Numbered from the stretch's first letter, positions 1 through 6,535 are shown. The stretch: 8,524 nucleotides of DNA from Marinosulfonomonas sp. (GCA_002732955.1 NVTR01000071.1:1-8524); one strand, 5' to 3'. The notes: a model not told the origin generated them from the sequence alone. A program made the numbers and translations.

Positions 1-83
1 TCAGTTGTGCTGATGGTCGCTGTGGCAATATTTTCTAATTGAGCAAGATATAGTCCGGTGATTGCCTGAACGGATAGCGTCAT
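1..83 (-). CDS. 5' end of an unidentified gene, possibly RraA-like aldolase family (partial)
   Basis: An open frame starts at ATG 83-81 on the minus strand and runs off the left edge with no stop (27 codons). A good ribosome binding site, AGGTGAG, lies about 6 bases upstream of the ATG, and the gene follows the SDR gene in the same direction after 139 bp, so it may belong to the same operon. The visible peptide begins MTLSVQAITGLYLAQ and continues LENIATATISTT. The stretch 'IATATISTT' recalls the N-terminal helix of RraA / 4-hydroxy-4-methyl-2-oxoglutarate aldolase-like proteins ('STATLTT' or 'TATISDAL'), which often sit in catabolic clusters with SDRs and amidohydrolases. That assignment rests on about a dozen residues and is only a suggestion; the gene start itself is better supported. 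Confidence 0.5.
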   Translation of the reverse strand, partial: MTLSVQAITGLYLAQLENIATATISTT

Positions 84-222
84 TAGACACTCACCTGAGA
101 TCAACGACTAAAGCGGCGTTTTCTTCAGGCCCTCAGATTGGGGGCAGGTCAGAAGCAGCAATTCTTTCCAGCTTAGTGAGATTTTGCACCAACTGCGGTT
201 TGTCCCGCTTGGATCCTTCCGG

Positions 223-1017
223 TTAGGATTCCAGGATAAAATCATCGATCATTACATTCATTCCGGCAAGCAACCCACCATCAACGGGCAGGGCGACGCC
301 GCTGATGAATCCTGCCTCATCCGAACCAAGAAAAGATACAACTTTCGCTATGTCATCGGGTTCTCCGACCCGACCGACCGGATACCAGCGACCCAGCTTT
401 TCGAATATATGGGGGTCTTTTTCGAGGCGCGTTGTCCAACTGATAGCATCGGTGCGAACCGAACCGGGGAGTACAGCATTGCAGCGGATGCCGTCGCCAC
501 CAAATTCGCTTGCAACCGATTGGGTAAGACTGATGATACCGGCTTTTGCTGCGCTGTAGCTGGGACTGCCAAAATATCGGACGCCGTTTACTGACGATAT
601 GTTAACGATCACGCCACCGCCTGCCGCCTTCATCGAGGGAACGATGGCGCGGATGCAATGGTAGGGGCCGTTCAAGTTTACATCAATTTCTTTGTGCCAG
701 ACATCCAGCGAGATGTCCTCGAGATTTCCTGCGATGCTCAAGGCGGCGTTGTTCACGAGAAGTTTGATCGGGCCGAATTTTTTTGCAACCTTTGCAAAAG
801 CCGTCTCAACCTCTTCGAAATTGGCGATGTCGGCCTTAACAAGGTACGCTTGATACCCGTCTGCTTTGAGCATATCGACGGTTTCCTGCCCCTTTTCCAT
901 GTCAATTTCCAGAACGGAAACGATGGCGCCGTCTTTTGCGAGTTGCTGCGCAATGGCGCGACCGATACCGTGTCCTGCACCGGTTACCAATGCTACTGTT
1001 TTGTCGAATCGTGACAT
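223..1017 (-). CDS. SDR family NAD(P)-dependent oxidoreductase
   Basis: Classical short-chain dehydrogenase/reductase of 264 aa, close to the usual 250 aa, predicted cytosolic. The Rossmann cofactor motif TGAGHGIG lies at residues 12-19, NNAA at 89-92, the structural Asn of NLNG at 114-117, and the catalytic Ser (141 or 142), Tyr154 and Lys158 in YSAAK. The C-terminal part has the usual PG (184-185) and ISGVALPVDGG (238-248). An acidic residue at the end of beta-2 (E37/D39 in 'VLEIDM') favours NAD over NADP. The reaction would be alcohol/ketone oxidoreduction; the substrate is not readable. The ATG is preceded by AGGAG at 5-6 bases, and the gene lies 18 bp after the TIM-barrel gene, so it is the third gene of the minus-strand operon. 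By context it probably oxidises a hydroxy acid or sugar-acid intermediate released by the upstream amidohydrolase (inference). Confidence 0.93.
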   Translation of the reverse strand: MSRFDKTVALVTGAGHGIGRAIAQQLAKDGAIVSVLEIDMEKGQETVDMLKADGYQAYLVKADIANFEEVETAFAKVAKKFGPIKLLVNNAALSIAGNLEDISLDVWHKEIDVNLNGPYHCIRAIVPSMKAAGGGVIVNISSVNGVRYFGSPSYSAAKAGIISLTQSVASEFGGDGIRCNAVLPGSVRTDAISWTTRLEKDPHIFEKLGRWYPVGRVGEPDDIAKVVSFLGSDEAGFISGVALPVDGGLLAGMNVMIDDFILES

Positions 1018-1035
1018 GTTTCTACTCCTTGTTGT

Positions 1036-2178
1036 TCAGGTAAAGGCAGCTTTTATCCAGTCCAGAGACTGAAGCCGCATGTGCCCGTAGTTATAAAATG
1101 AGATCGTTTCTGCGCCCGCACCCTTCACCATTTTCACGGCCTCGCGTGTTTGTTCGGCGTTGGCGATGTTTGGATAGGTAGGACGAAGAATATAGCCGAT
1201 TTTCGCGTCGGCTCCGGCACTTGCGCGCACGTTTTCAACATCCGCTGTCATAGCGCGCAAACCGGTTTGGTATACAGGAATTTCCAGACGATCCGCGGCA
1301 TCGGCAAGGAGCGAGAGGTCGCTTCCTTCGCTCCAGCAAAGATCATTTGGGGACTGCACGGTGGGAACAATGGCAAGCGACACCTCTGGATTAAGGGTCG
1401 CGCGGACTTCGCGCACCAAATTCGCCACGACTTCGGCGCGCCAGGCATGGAGAGCACGCCACTCGGGATCATTTTTTGGATCAATCGTAGGCTCGGTTCC
1501 GTCGGCAAAGAACAGCTCCAGTTCATTGCGCGTATTTTGTGCCAAGCCGTCGGCATCAATGCCGCATTTTTTGGCATTTACCCGGCAAACATCGCAAAAG
1601 CAGATGCCCAGCATCGTTTCAACTTTGTCCGAGAGTTCAACAAGTTCGAATTCATGATGATGACCATGCCGATACGCTTGCCAGCCCGGTGTTTCGATAA
1701 CCAGTTCGCTTAAGGCGTAATTATTTCCAAGATCTGCGCAAAGCGACACCAGATATTCGCGGACATCGGGTTGGGAAGGACAAAGGGAATTAAACAAAGG
1801 ATCACCAAATGCATTTTTCGCGGTGATATCCGGATGGGCCATGCCGAGTGGCGTATTGTGAAGCCCAACCGTCCAGCCAACCCGATCAAAGTCGGGTGCA
1901 TGTGTTTCAAGCTCTCGCAAGGCGTCAAATTCGTCGACCATGCTGGCGACCCGTGGTTTTATCCGCCCATAAACAGAGGGATCTGGTCGAAAGTAGACGC
2001 TACCGTCCTCGGGGAAATATACTTTGCGACGCGGTGCATGAGGGCGTAGAAACTTGCCAGCATGATAACTGGTTGCAAGGTTGAACGTATTGATCCCCGC
2101 GTCACGCAGCCGGCTTGCTACGGTTTCCACCCCTTCTTCGTGAAGGTCCCATGCGTAGGTATACATCGCTTTACGCAT
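1036..2178 (-). CDS. conserved hypothetical protein, TIM-barrel / glycosidase-like, with CxCxxC cluster
   Basis: 380-aa protein with no family I can name firmly. It opens with a beta-strand/helix pattern typical of (beta/alpha)8 proteins: 'MYTYAWDL', then 'LRDAGINTFNLATSYHAG' (25-41), which resembles the first repeats of glycoside-hydrolase-like barrels. Later strands include 'VGWTVGLHNTPLG' (100-112), 'LSELVIETPGW' (157-166), 'SLAIVPTVQS' (267-276), 'IPVYQTGL' (300-307) and 'ETISFYNYGHM' (357-367). Residues 192-198 (ICFCDVC) hold three cysteines (193, 195, 198) after a His-rich HGHHHEFE (171-178). A similar 'CFC..C' cluster occurs in GH42- and GH10-like barrels, so a structural metal site or redox thiols are possible. 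There is no signal peptide. The ATG overlaps the upstream TGA by one base (TGATG), implying translational coupling. Glu162 and Asp/His residues at strand ends are candidate catalytic groups. Real gene: very likely; function: open. Confidence 0.85.
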   Translation of the reverse strand: MRKAMYTYAWDLHEEGVETVASRLRDAGINTFNLATSYHAGKFLRPHAPRRKVYFPEDGSVYFRPDPSVYGRIKPRVASMVDEFDALRELETHAPDFDRVGWTVGLHNTPLGMAHPDITAKNAFGDPLFNSLCPSQPDVREYLVSLCADLGNNYALSELVIETPGWQAYRHGHHHEFELVELSDKVETMLGICFCDVCRVNAKKCGIDADGLAQNTRNELELFFADGTEPTIDPKNDPEWRALHAWRAEVVANLVREVRATLNPEVSLAIVPTVQSPNDLCWSEGSDLSLLADAADRLEIPVYQTGLRAMTADVENVRASAGADAKIGYILRPTYPNIANAEQTREAVKMVKGAGAETISFYNYGHMRLQSLDWIKAAFT

Positions 2179-3326
2179 CAGATTTTCGGGCCTTCATTCC
2201 ACCATTTACCATCAATTATGATCCCGGTGCAGGCAAGCTGGCGATCACCTTCGATCTTATCACCTACCGCATCGATATGGACGACCGGTCCATTCACAAT
2301 TTTAACAATAGTGGCGTCACCAGGTGTCCCTGGTTTTAGAGAACCAAGTTCGGGGCGACGCAAAGCAGCCGCTGGCGTCTCGGTTGTGGCACGCACGATG
2401 TCATTCAGGCCCATACCAAGGCACCAGAATTTGCTCATAACTGCCAGCAGGTCAAAAGCCGGACCGTCTTCACAAAGAATGTGCACATCGCTGCTCAAAA
2501 TATCGGGCAACAGTCCTTCTTCGAGCGTCACTCGGCCGGAATCAAATGCAAATCCACCGTAGCCGTGCCCGATGTCGAAAATTATGCCTCGGGCATGGGC
2601 CTCGCGTATTTCCTCGCGCACTTCTTTTTTGCCGTTAATGGGCGCATTGGGAAACGGACGGAAGCAATGAGTCAGGATGTCGCCGGGGCGCAACCGTGAC
2701 AGCACTTCGTCACGACTGGGCGGCGGAAAATCTATGTGTGCCATGACCGGAAGACCGAGTTCATCTGCAACCTCGATTGCAATATCGAGCGGTGCAGCCC
2801 CAGAGCTACCCCCGGCTTTGAGCCCTACCCGCGCTTTCACACCAACAATCACGTCAGGAAACTCACGCGCCACACGCAAACATTCACGGGCGTCAAGAAG
2901 CCGAAGGTCAGAACATTCCCCGACCATAATCGCTTTGCTGAATGCAAATATTCCGGGAAAGGATACGTTGATGTATGAAAGGATGCGCGGCGTCGATGGT
3001 TCAATCACGTGTTTGACGAAACCCGCCATGTTACCTGCACCAGCACTGCCAGCGTCGACAAAGGTCGTAGTGCCACTTCGAAGTGCGATTTTTTCGGCGT
3101 CGACCCCAAGCGAAGTCCCCCCCCAATAGACGTGGGTGTGAAAATCGATAAGACCCGGCATAACGATGTGACCCGAGGCGTCACGTACATCCTTTGCGTC
3201 GTCATCAGGGATTTCTTCAGCGATCGCCGCGATGCGGCCGCCGGAAAACGCGACATCTCGTTTGCCATCTATTCCTTGCGCCGGGTCGATAACCCGCCCG
3301 CCTTTTATCAAAAGGTCACACTTCAT
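2178..3326 (-). CDS. amidohydrolase/deacetylase family metallohydrolase (cog3964 type)
   Basis: 382-aa amidohydrolase-superfamily enzyme, full length, cytosolic. The N-terminal beta-sandwich half starts 'LLIKGGRVIDPAQGID'. The metal site follows the superfamily order: HxH at His63 and His65 (DFHTHVYWGG), a candidate carboxylated lysine Lys164 (VGVKARVG), His197 (MAHIDFPPP), His220 (LTHCFRP) and catalytic Asp280 (SSDVH). The C-terminal 'PGDATIVKI' (335-343) closes the sandwich. Members of this group are commonly mislabelled dihydroorotase; characterised cog3964 relatives (Atu3266, Oant2987, from memory) deacetylate acetyl-(R)-mandelate, so hydrolysis of an acyl ester or amide of an R-2-hydroxy or D-amino acid is the best guess. 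First gene of the minus-strand operon; an AAGG-type ribosome binding site precedes the ATG. Divergent from the epimerase gene across an intergenic region with paired operator-like repeats. Confidence 0.92.
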   Translation of the reverse strand: MKCDLLIKGGRVIDPAQGIDGKRDVAFSGGRIAAIAEEIPDDDAKDVRDASGHIVMPGLIDFHTHVYWGGTSLGVDAEKIALRSGTTTFVDAGSAGAGNMAGFVKHVIEPSTPRILSYINVSFPGIFAFSKAIMVGECSDLRLLDARECLRVAREFPDVIVGVKARVGLKAGGSSGAAPLDIAIEVADELGLPVMAHIDFPPPSRDEVLSRLRPGDILTHCFRPFPNAPINGKKEVREEIREAHARGIIFDIGHGYGGFAFDSGRVTLEEGLLPDILSSDVHILCEDGPAFDLLAVMSKFWCLGMGLNDIVRATTETPAAALRRPELGSLKPGTPGDATIVKIVNGPVVHIDAVGDKIEGDRQLACTGIIIDGKWWNEGPKI

Positions 3327-3401
3327 AAATCTTGCCTTATTTTGTCGTGACGCCTTCGCGCCACAGTTTAAGAAATCTACTAATCAAAGCAGAACTGAGC
3401 C

Positions 3402-3439
3402 AATGCCAATCTCACATGACGGAATTAGAAATTGGCATT
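3402..3439. promoter_or_regulatory. paired operator-like inverted repeat between divergent genes
   Basis: AATGCCAAT at 3402-3410 and its exact reverse complement ATTGGCATT at 3431-3439 are separated by 20 bp, so the arm centres are 29 bp apart, close to three helical turns. The site lies about 75 bp from the amidohydrolase start and about 115 bp from the epimerase start, a position from which one dimeric or tetrameric regulator could control both directions. TTGGCA within each arm could also serve as a -35-like hexamer, but I do not see a convincing -10 partner on either strand. No regulator gene for this block is visible in the window. Confidence 0.5.
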
Positions 3440-3482
3440 CGCACTCCCCCAACTCATGGTAGTATTCCTATTCCAACCGATC

Positions 3483-3497
3483 AGCACCAGAGGTGCT
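3483..3497. repeat. short perfect inverted repeat AGCACC-AGA-GGTGCT
   Basis: Six-base perfect arms with a three-base loop, 57 bp upstream of the epimerase start codon. It is either a small RNA hairpin in the 5' leader or a protein-binding palindrome. There is no T-tract after it, so it is not a normal terminator. Confidence 0.4.
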
Positions 3498-3505
3498 AGT
3501 GAGAA

Positions 3506-3524
3506 TTGCACCGCTATTGTGCAA
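3506..3524. repeat. short perfect inverted repeat TTGCAC-N7-GTGCAA
   Basis: Six-base perfect arms around a seven-base spacer, centred 40 bp before the epimerase start. It is operator-like in size and position. TTGCAC could act as a -35 hexamer with TAAATA at 3530-3535, but transcription would then begin inside the ribosome binding site, so an operator or leader-hairpin role is more likely. Confidence 0.35.
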
Positions 3525-3554
3525 AATACTAAATATACATCGAAGGAGCGTGAG

Positions 3555-4433
3555 ATGAAAAATATTGTTGTCACCGGAGGGAGCGGCAAGGCTGGCAGGG
3601 CCATTTGCAGAGGCCTTGTAGAAAGCTCCTATAACGTTTTGAATATCGACATTCAGCCATCTTCCGATCCTGTGTGCCCATTCTACAAAGTAGATTTGAA
3701 CGATCTGGGTCAAGTGATGGATGCAATGCAATGGACCGGTGGAAAAGATCACCCCTTCCGTAAGTTTAAAACACCAGACGCGGTCGTGCATCTTGCCGCG
3801 ATTCCGGCTCCGGATTTGATACCTGAGGACGTGACCTTTCGAAATAACATTATATCCACTTATAATGTTTTTGACGCGGCCATCCGTAGTGGCGTCAAAC
3901 GCATCGTTTGGGCGTCAAGCGAAACGACTTTGGGTTTGCCATTCAGGCCCGAGAATAAACCGGCCTATGCTCCCGTTGACGAGGAGCACCCAATGCGGCC
4001 TGAAAGCGCATATTCGCTCTCCAAGGATCTGGGTGAAGAAATGGCGCGTCAGATGCAGCGGTGGAATCCCGATACGACATTCATCGGTCTGCGGCTGTCC
4101 AACGTTATGGAAATTGATGACTACAAAAATTTTCCAACCTGGCAGGACGACCCACATTTTCGCGAATGGAATCTTTGGGGATATATAGATGCCCGCGACT
4201 GTGCACAGGCGGTTGAAAAATCCCTGCATGTGGACTTTGTTGGGGCCGATCATTTTATTATCGCGAATGCCGATACGGTGATGACACGGTCCAGCGCCGA
4301 ATTGATGAGCGAAGTATTTCCCGATGTGCCGGTTACAAAATCCCTTGGCAAACACGAGACACTGCTTTCAATTGACAAAGCCCGCCGGATACTGGGCTAC
4401 GAGCCAGAGTATTCATGGCGCGATATGCCGTAA
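3555..4433 (+). CDS. NAD-dependent epimerase/dehydratase family protein (extended SDR)
   Basis: 292-aa extended SDR. The GxxGxxG cofactor motif TGGSGKAG spans residues 7-14, an acidic 'NIDIQ' (30-34) ends beta-2 and suggests NAD, 'HLAAIPAP' (79-86) is the usual third strand, Ser121/Ser122 with Thr124/Thr125 follow 'RIVWAS', and the catalytic pair is Tyr153 and Lys157 in YSLSK. Size and layout resemble uronate dehydrogenase and related sugar-acid oxidoreductases, so oxidation or epimerisation of a sugar or sugar acid is likely; the exact substrate is unknown. A longer frame opens at 3432, but the start at 3555 is chosen because AAGGAG sits seven bases upstream and the protein then begins 'MKNIVVTGG' directly at the Rossmann fold. 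The 41 extra upstream codons cover the repeat-rich regulatory region. Divergent from the amidohydrolase operon and probably co-regulated with it. Confidence 0.9.
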   Translation: MKNIVVTGGSGKAGRAICRGLVESSYNVLNIDIQPSSDPVCPFYKVDLNDLGQVMDAMQWTGGKDHPFRKFKTPDAVVHLAAIPAPDLIPEDVTFRNNIISTYNVFDAAIRSGVKRIVWASSETTLGLPFRPENKPAYAPVDEEHPMRPESAYSLSKDLGEEMARQMQRWNPDTTFIGLRLSNVMEIDDYKNFPTWQDDPHFREWNLWGYIDARDCAQAVEKSLHVDFVGADHFIIANADTVMTRSSAELMSEVFPDVPVTKSLGKHETLLSIDKARRILGYEPEYSWRDMP

Positions 4434-4544
4434 ATTTCATTGCCTTCAGGTGACGGACAAGCAAGGGCCTTCGGTGCTAGATGGACCTGTCGCGGATTTA
4501 TTCCGCTCCTTCAAGAGCATATTCTGCCACAAAGGAGATATACC

Positions 4545-4676
4545 AAGGTATTTGCATATTCCGAAGAATTCAGACTTGACGCGGTTCGTTTTGCGTTGAC
4601 CAGCGGCCTGACACGTCGGCAGGCATCGTCTGGTTTTTAGGTTGGCATGTCGACCTTAAAAAAGTGGATCAAGATG
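4545..4676 (+). pseudogene. remnant of an IS3-family OrfA transposase (IS911-like HTH)
   Basis: The translation reads 'KVFAYSEEFRLDAVRFALTS', then 'GLTRRQASSGF', a TAG stop at 4638-4640, then 'VGMSTLKKWIKMYR'. This matches the OrfA helix-turn-helix pattern 'EFKLEAVRLALTSGLTRRQVASDLGVGLSTLNKWI' known from IS3-family elements (compared from memory), with the stop replacing the Gly or equivalent codon in the recognition-helix region. The proper start codon is missing, although an AAAGGAGATATACC stretch lies just upstream. Similarity ends at about 4676 where an oppositely oriented second IS fragment begins. No OrfB catalytic domain and no terminal inverted repeats are visible, so the element is dead. 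Confidence 0.75.
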
Positions 4677-4794
4677 TATCGCCAGCCAGCCGCCGCTTTC
4701 CCGCTTCCATAAAGTCTTTCGGCCATTTGTGGTAAACGCCCTGGGAAATTCCTTCACGGCGACACAGTTCAGCAATGCTGTCTTCGCCACGCGC
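4672..4794 (-). pseudogene. remnant of a second IS3-family OrfA transposase (opposite strand)
   Basis: On the minus strand the frame gives 'GEDSIAELCRREGISQGVYH', then 'KWPKDFMEAGKRRLAGDTS' followed by a stop. This is the recognisable core of an OrfA from another IS3 subgroup ('GEDSIAELCRREGI...YYKWSKDFLEAGKKRLAGDT', from memory). Only about 40 residues remain: the N-terminus is lost at the junction with the MocA-like fragment near 4795, and the C-terminus (leucine-zipper region) is lost at the junction with the first OrfA fragment near 4675. The pair of fragments marks repeated insertion and deletion at one spot. Confidence 0.75.
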
Positions 4795-4799
4795 GGGAA

Positions 4800-5143
4800 T
4801 TCGGTCGCTGCAACCGGGCATCAGGGGCGCGCTGATCATGTTGGCCGATATGCCCGAAATCACCACCGAATATCTGAATATATTACTGACACATATTGCC
4901 GAGGTCGGGTCCAACAGGGTGGTGCGCGGATCCAACGATACGGGCCTTCCCGGACATCCGGTGATCCTGCCGTCGCGCCTGTTTCGCCGTGCCAAAAAAC
5001 TGGTGGGAGATCAGGGTGCGCGCCAGTTGCTGGAACGCGAAAATGTCAGCCTTGTGTCGCTGCCAGATGGGCATGCCACCATAGATCTGGACACGCCGCA
5101 AGGCTGGATCGCGTGGCGGGCCAAACGCCCAAACGGAGTATGA
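4800..5143 (+). pseudogene. 3' fragment of a MocA/MobA-like nucleotidyltransferase gene
   Basis: The frame from about 4815 reads 'GALIMLADMPEITTEYL', then 'VRGSNDTGLPGHPVILPSRL', 'LVGDQGARQLL', 'DLDTPQGW', ending at TGA 5141-5143. LADMP followed by a GxPGHPV loop, a GDxGAR motif and DLDTP is the C-terminal half of MobA-like NTP transferases such as MocA (molybdenum cofactor cytidylyltransferase). The N-terminal nucleotide-binding signature (GxSxRMGxxK) and roughly the first half of a ~200-aa protein are absent, replaced by IS3 remnants. An in-frame ATG at 4775 inside the IS fragment could give a 122-aa chimeric product, but it would lack the CTP/GTP-binding loop, so I treat it as a pseudogene. 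It is convergent with the rpiR-type gene. Confidence 0.75.
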
Positions 5144-5177
5144 AGCGGCGGCCAGAGTTGTCACTTTCTCCACCCCC

Positions 5178-5194
5178 CCTTCCCCTTGGGGAGG
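5178..5194. terminator. weak hairpin between convergent genes
   Basis: CCTTCCC-CTTG-GGGAGG folds as a short GC-rich stem (one U-G pair) with a CUUG loop. It lies between the 3' end of the MocA fragment and the 3' end of the rpiR-type gene, where a terminator would be expected. There is no T-tract on either side, so termination by this hairpin alone is doubtful. Confidence 0.25.
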
Positions 5195-5247
5195 CGAAAT
5201 ACCGGGTCGTGCCCGCAGAACCAATTGCCCCGCGCAATAGTATTGTT

Positions 5248-6126
5248 TCAGTCACCGATCGGCTTGGGGTCGCTATCTTTATTCAGTGGTATTAGCGACG
5301 TTCTTATGCGCCTGAGGGTTTCGCGAACTGTATCGGGGCGCTTGCGGGCGACACCTGCCGCCAACACATCCAATACTGCCATGTAAACCAGCCGCGATGC
5401 AGAAGGCTTAAAGATGTCCTGATCTTCGGGCAGATCAACATCAATTGATATGTCCACCGAAGCGCTTAGTTCTGAACCGCTCCGGGTAAGCGAAATTGTC
5501 GTCGCGCCGTATTGGCGGGCAATGGCCACACTGTCCAATAGTTCGGCCGGTTGACCGCTTGCGGAAATTGCAAACACCACATCACCCGGCCCAAAGGTCG
5601 AGGCCAGCATACGCTGAAAATAGCCGTCCGAATGGGCCTCTGCCGGAATGCCTGTTCGAAAGAACCGAACCGCACCTTCACGGGCAACATTGGAAGAGCC
5701 ACCCCCAACCCCGATAAAGGTAATGCGCCGGGCATTTGCCAGAGCATCTATGGCCAGCTCAAGTCGGTCTCCGTCCAACTGGTTGCTCGCTAAATTCAGG
5801 GTTTCGACCAATGTCCCGAACACTTGCGACACCAGTTGAGAGGCTTGCGAACTGTCAACAGAATCCGCGTTGAGATATTTCAGGCTGATGGCGACGCTTT
5901 GTACCATCCGGATATTGAAATCACGAAATCCCTCACACCCCAGTGTGACGCAAAACCGGTTCACCGTCGCCACCGACACGTCGGCGGCCTGAGCGATCTC
6001 GTTTTGTTTCAGGTAGGCAACGGTTTCAAGATTTTCGAGCACATAGTCGGCAACGCGCTGCTCGCGTTTTGGGAACGAACCGTTCAGCCGCCGAATGACA
6101 GATATGATATCGATGACTGGTTTCAC
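5248..6126 (-). CDS. RpiR/MurR family transcriptional regulator (HTH + SIS)
   Basis: 292-aa regulator with the standard two-domain layout. The N-terminal RpiR helix-turn-helix covers about residues 1-77, with 'RVADYVLENLETVAYLKQNE' (24-43) leading into the recognition helix 'VSVATVNRFCVTLGCEGFRDF' (50-70, of which ATVNRFCVTLG is the core). The C-terminal SIS sugar-isomerase domain (about 120-260) shows 'ITFIGVGGGSSNVA' (135-148) and 'DVVFAISASGQPAELLD' (182-198), where the SASG loop normally binds a phosphosugar or related ligand. The start is GTG 6126-6124, 19 bp after the ridA stop, with GATGAG upstream; the next in-frame Met (74) would remove the DNA-binding domain. It is co-transcribed with ridA and is the obvious candidate to bind the three 13-bp palindromes at 6556, 6627 and 8234. 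The ligand is unknown; in this setting an amino acid-derived effector rather than a phosphosugar is conceivable. Confidence 0.92.
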   Translation of the reverse strand: MKPVIDIISVIRRLNGSFPKREQRVADYVLENLETVAYLKQNEIAQAADVSVATVNRFCVTLGCEGFRDFNIRMVQSVAISLKYLNADSVDSSQASQLVSQVFGTLVETLNLASNQLDGDRLELAIDALANARRITFIGVGGGSSNVAREGAVRFFRTGIPAEAHSDGYFQRMLASTFGPGDVVFAISASGQPAELLDSVAIARQYGATTISLTRSGSELSASVDISIDVDLPEDQDIFKPSASRLVYMAVLDVLAAGVARKRPDTVRETLRRIRTSLIPLNKDSDPKPIGD

Positions 6127-6145
6127 AAAGTGCTCATCAGGGACA

Positions 6146-6535
6146 TTATTCGGGTTTGTACGCTATTACATCCATTTCCACCTTGGCGTCTACCATTAGC
6201 GGCGACTGGACAGTTGACCTGACTGGCGGGTGATCGATGAAATGCTTTTTGAAGACGGCGTTAAAGCTGGAAAAGTCCCTTGCATCATCCAGCCATGCGC
6301 TGACCTTGACCACATCCGCCAACGTACAATCGGCCAGCTTCAGAACGTCGACGATGTTCTCTATGACCTTTTCAGTCTGGGCGATGATGCCACCGGCGAT
6401 GACTTCTCCGGCCTCTGTCGGCACCTGCCCGGAAATAAAAACGAAATCTCCTGCGCGCACGGCCTTTGCGAATGGTCTGGGTGATCCACCCGCCGCTGAG
6501 TCGGCCGTTTCCAGGCGTGTGATTTGTTTGGTCAT
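6146..6535 (-). CDS. RidA family (YjgF/YER057c/UK114) enamine/imine deaminase
   Basis: 129-aa RidA-fold protein, the usual family length, acting as a trimer in the cytosol. It hydrolyses reactive 2-aminoacrylate and related enamines/imines formed by PLP enzymes to keto acids and ammonia. Visible features are 'FVFISGQVPTEAG' (31-43), 'VKVSAWLDDARDF' (76-88), and the C-terminal 'PPVRSTVQSPLMVDAKVEMDV' region, in which Arg106 matches the catalytic carboxylate-binding Arg of archetypal RidA and Glu120 the conserved acid. The usual 'PYSQA' near residue 17-21 is changed to 'RPFAKA', so it may belong to a RidA subfamily (Rid4-7 like) rather than true RidA. AGGAG lies eight bases before the ATG. First gene of an operon with the RpiR-type regulator; divergent from the D-TA-fold gene, a plausible producer of its substrate. 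Confidence 0.9.
   Translation of the reverse strand: MTKQITRLETADSAAGGSPRPFAKAVRAGDFVFISGQVPTEAGEVIAGGIIAQTEKVIENIVDVLKLADCTLADVVKVSAWLDDARDFSSFNAVFKKHFIDHPPVRSTVQSPLMVDAKVEMDVIAYKPE

Noticed and set aside
184..594. Plus-strand open frame of 136 codons
   Set aside because: It lies opposite the SDR gene, whose motifs are complete; it is a frame shadow without a recognisable protein.
1150..1713. Plus-strand open frame of 187 codons
   Set aside because: It is antisense to the barrel-like gene; no family features, and the coupled minus-strand operon explains the region.
3432..3554. Upstream extension of the epimerase-like gene to an ATG at 3432
   Set aside because: The extra 41 codons cover the inverted repeats, have no ribosome binding site, and add sequence before a Rossmann fold that normally begins at the N-terminus.
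4531..4544. AAAGGAGATATACC resembles the ribosome binding site of common expression vectors
   Set aside because: The match is short, there is no ATG after it, and the surrounding sequence is an IS3 OrfA remnant, so vector contamination is not supported.
4729..5295. Plus-strand open frame of 188 codons
   Set aside because: It crosses the IS remnant, the MocA fragment and the intergenic gap in a different frame with low-complexity composition; the MocA-like frame is the one with motifs.
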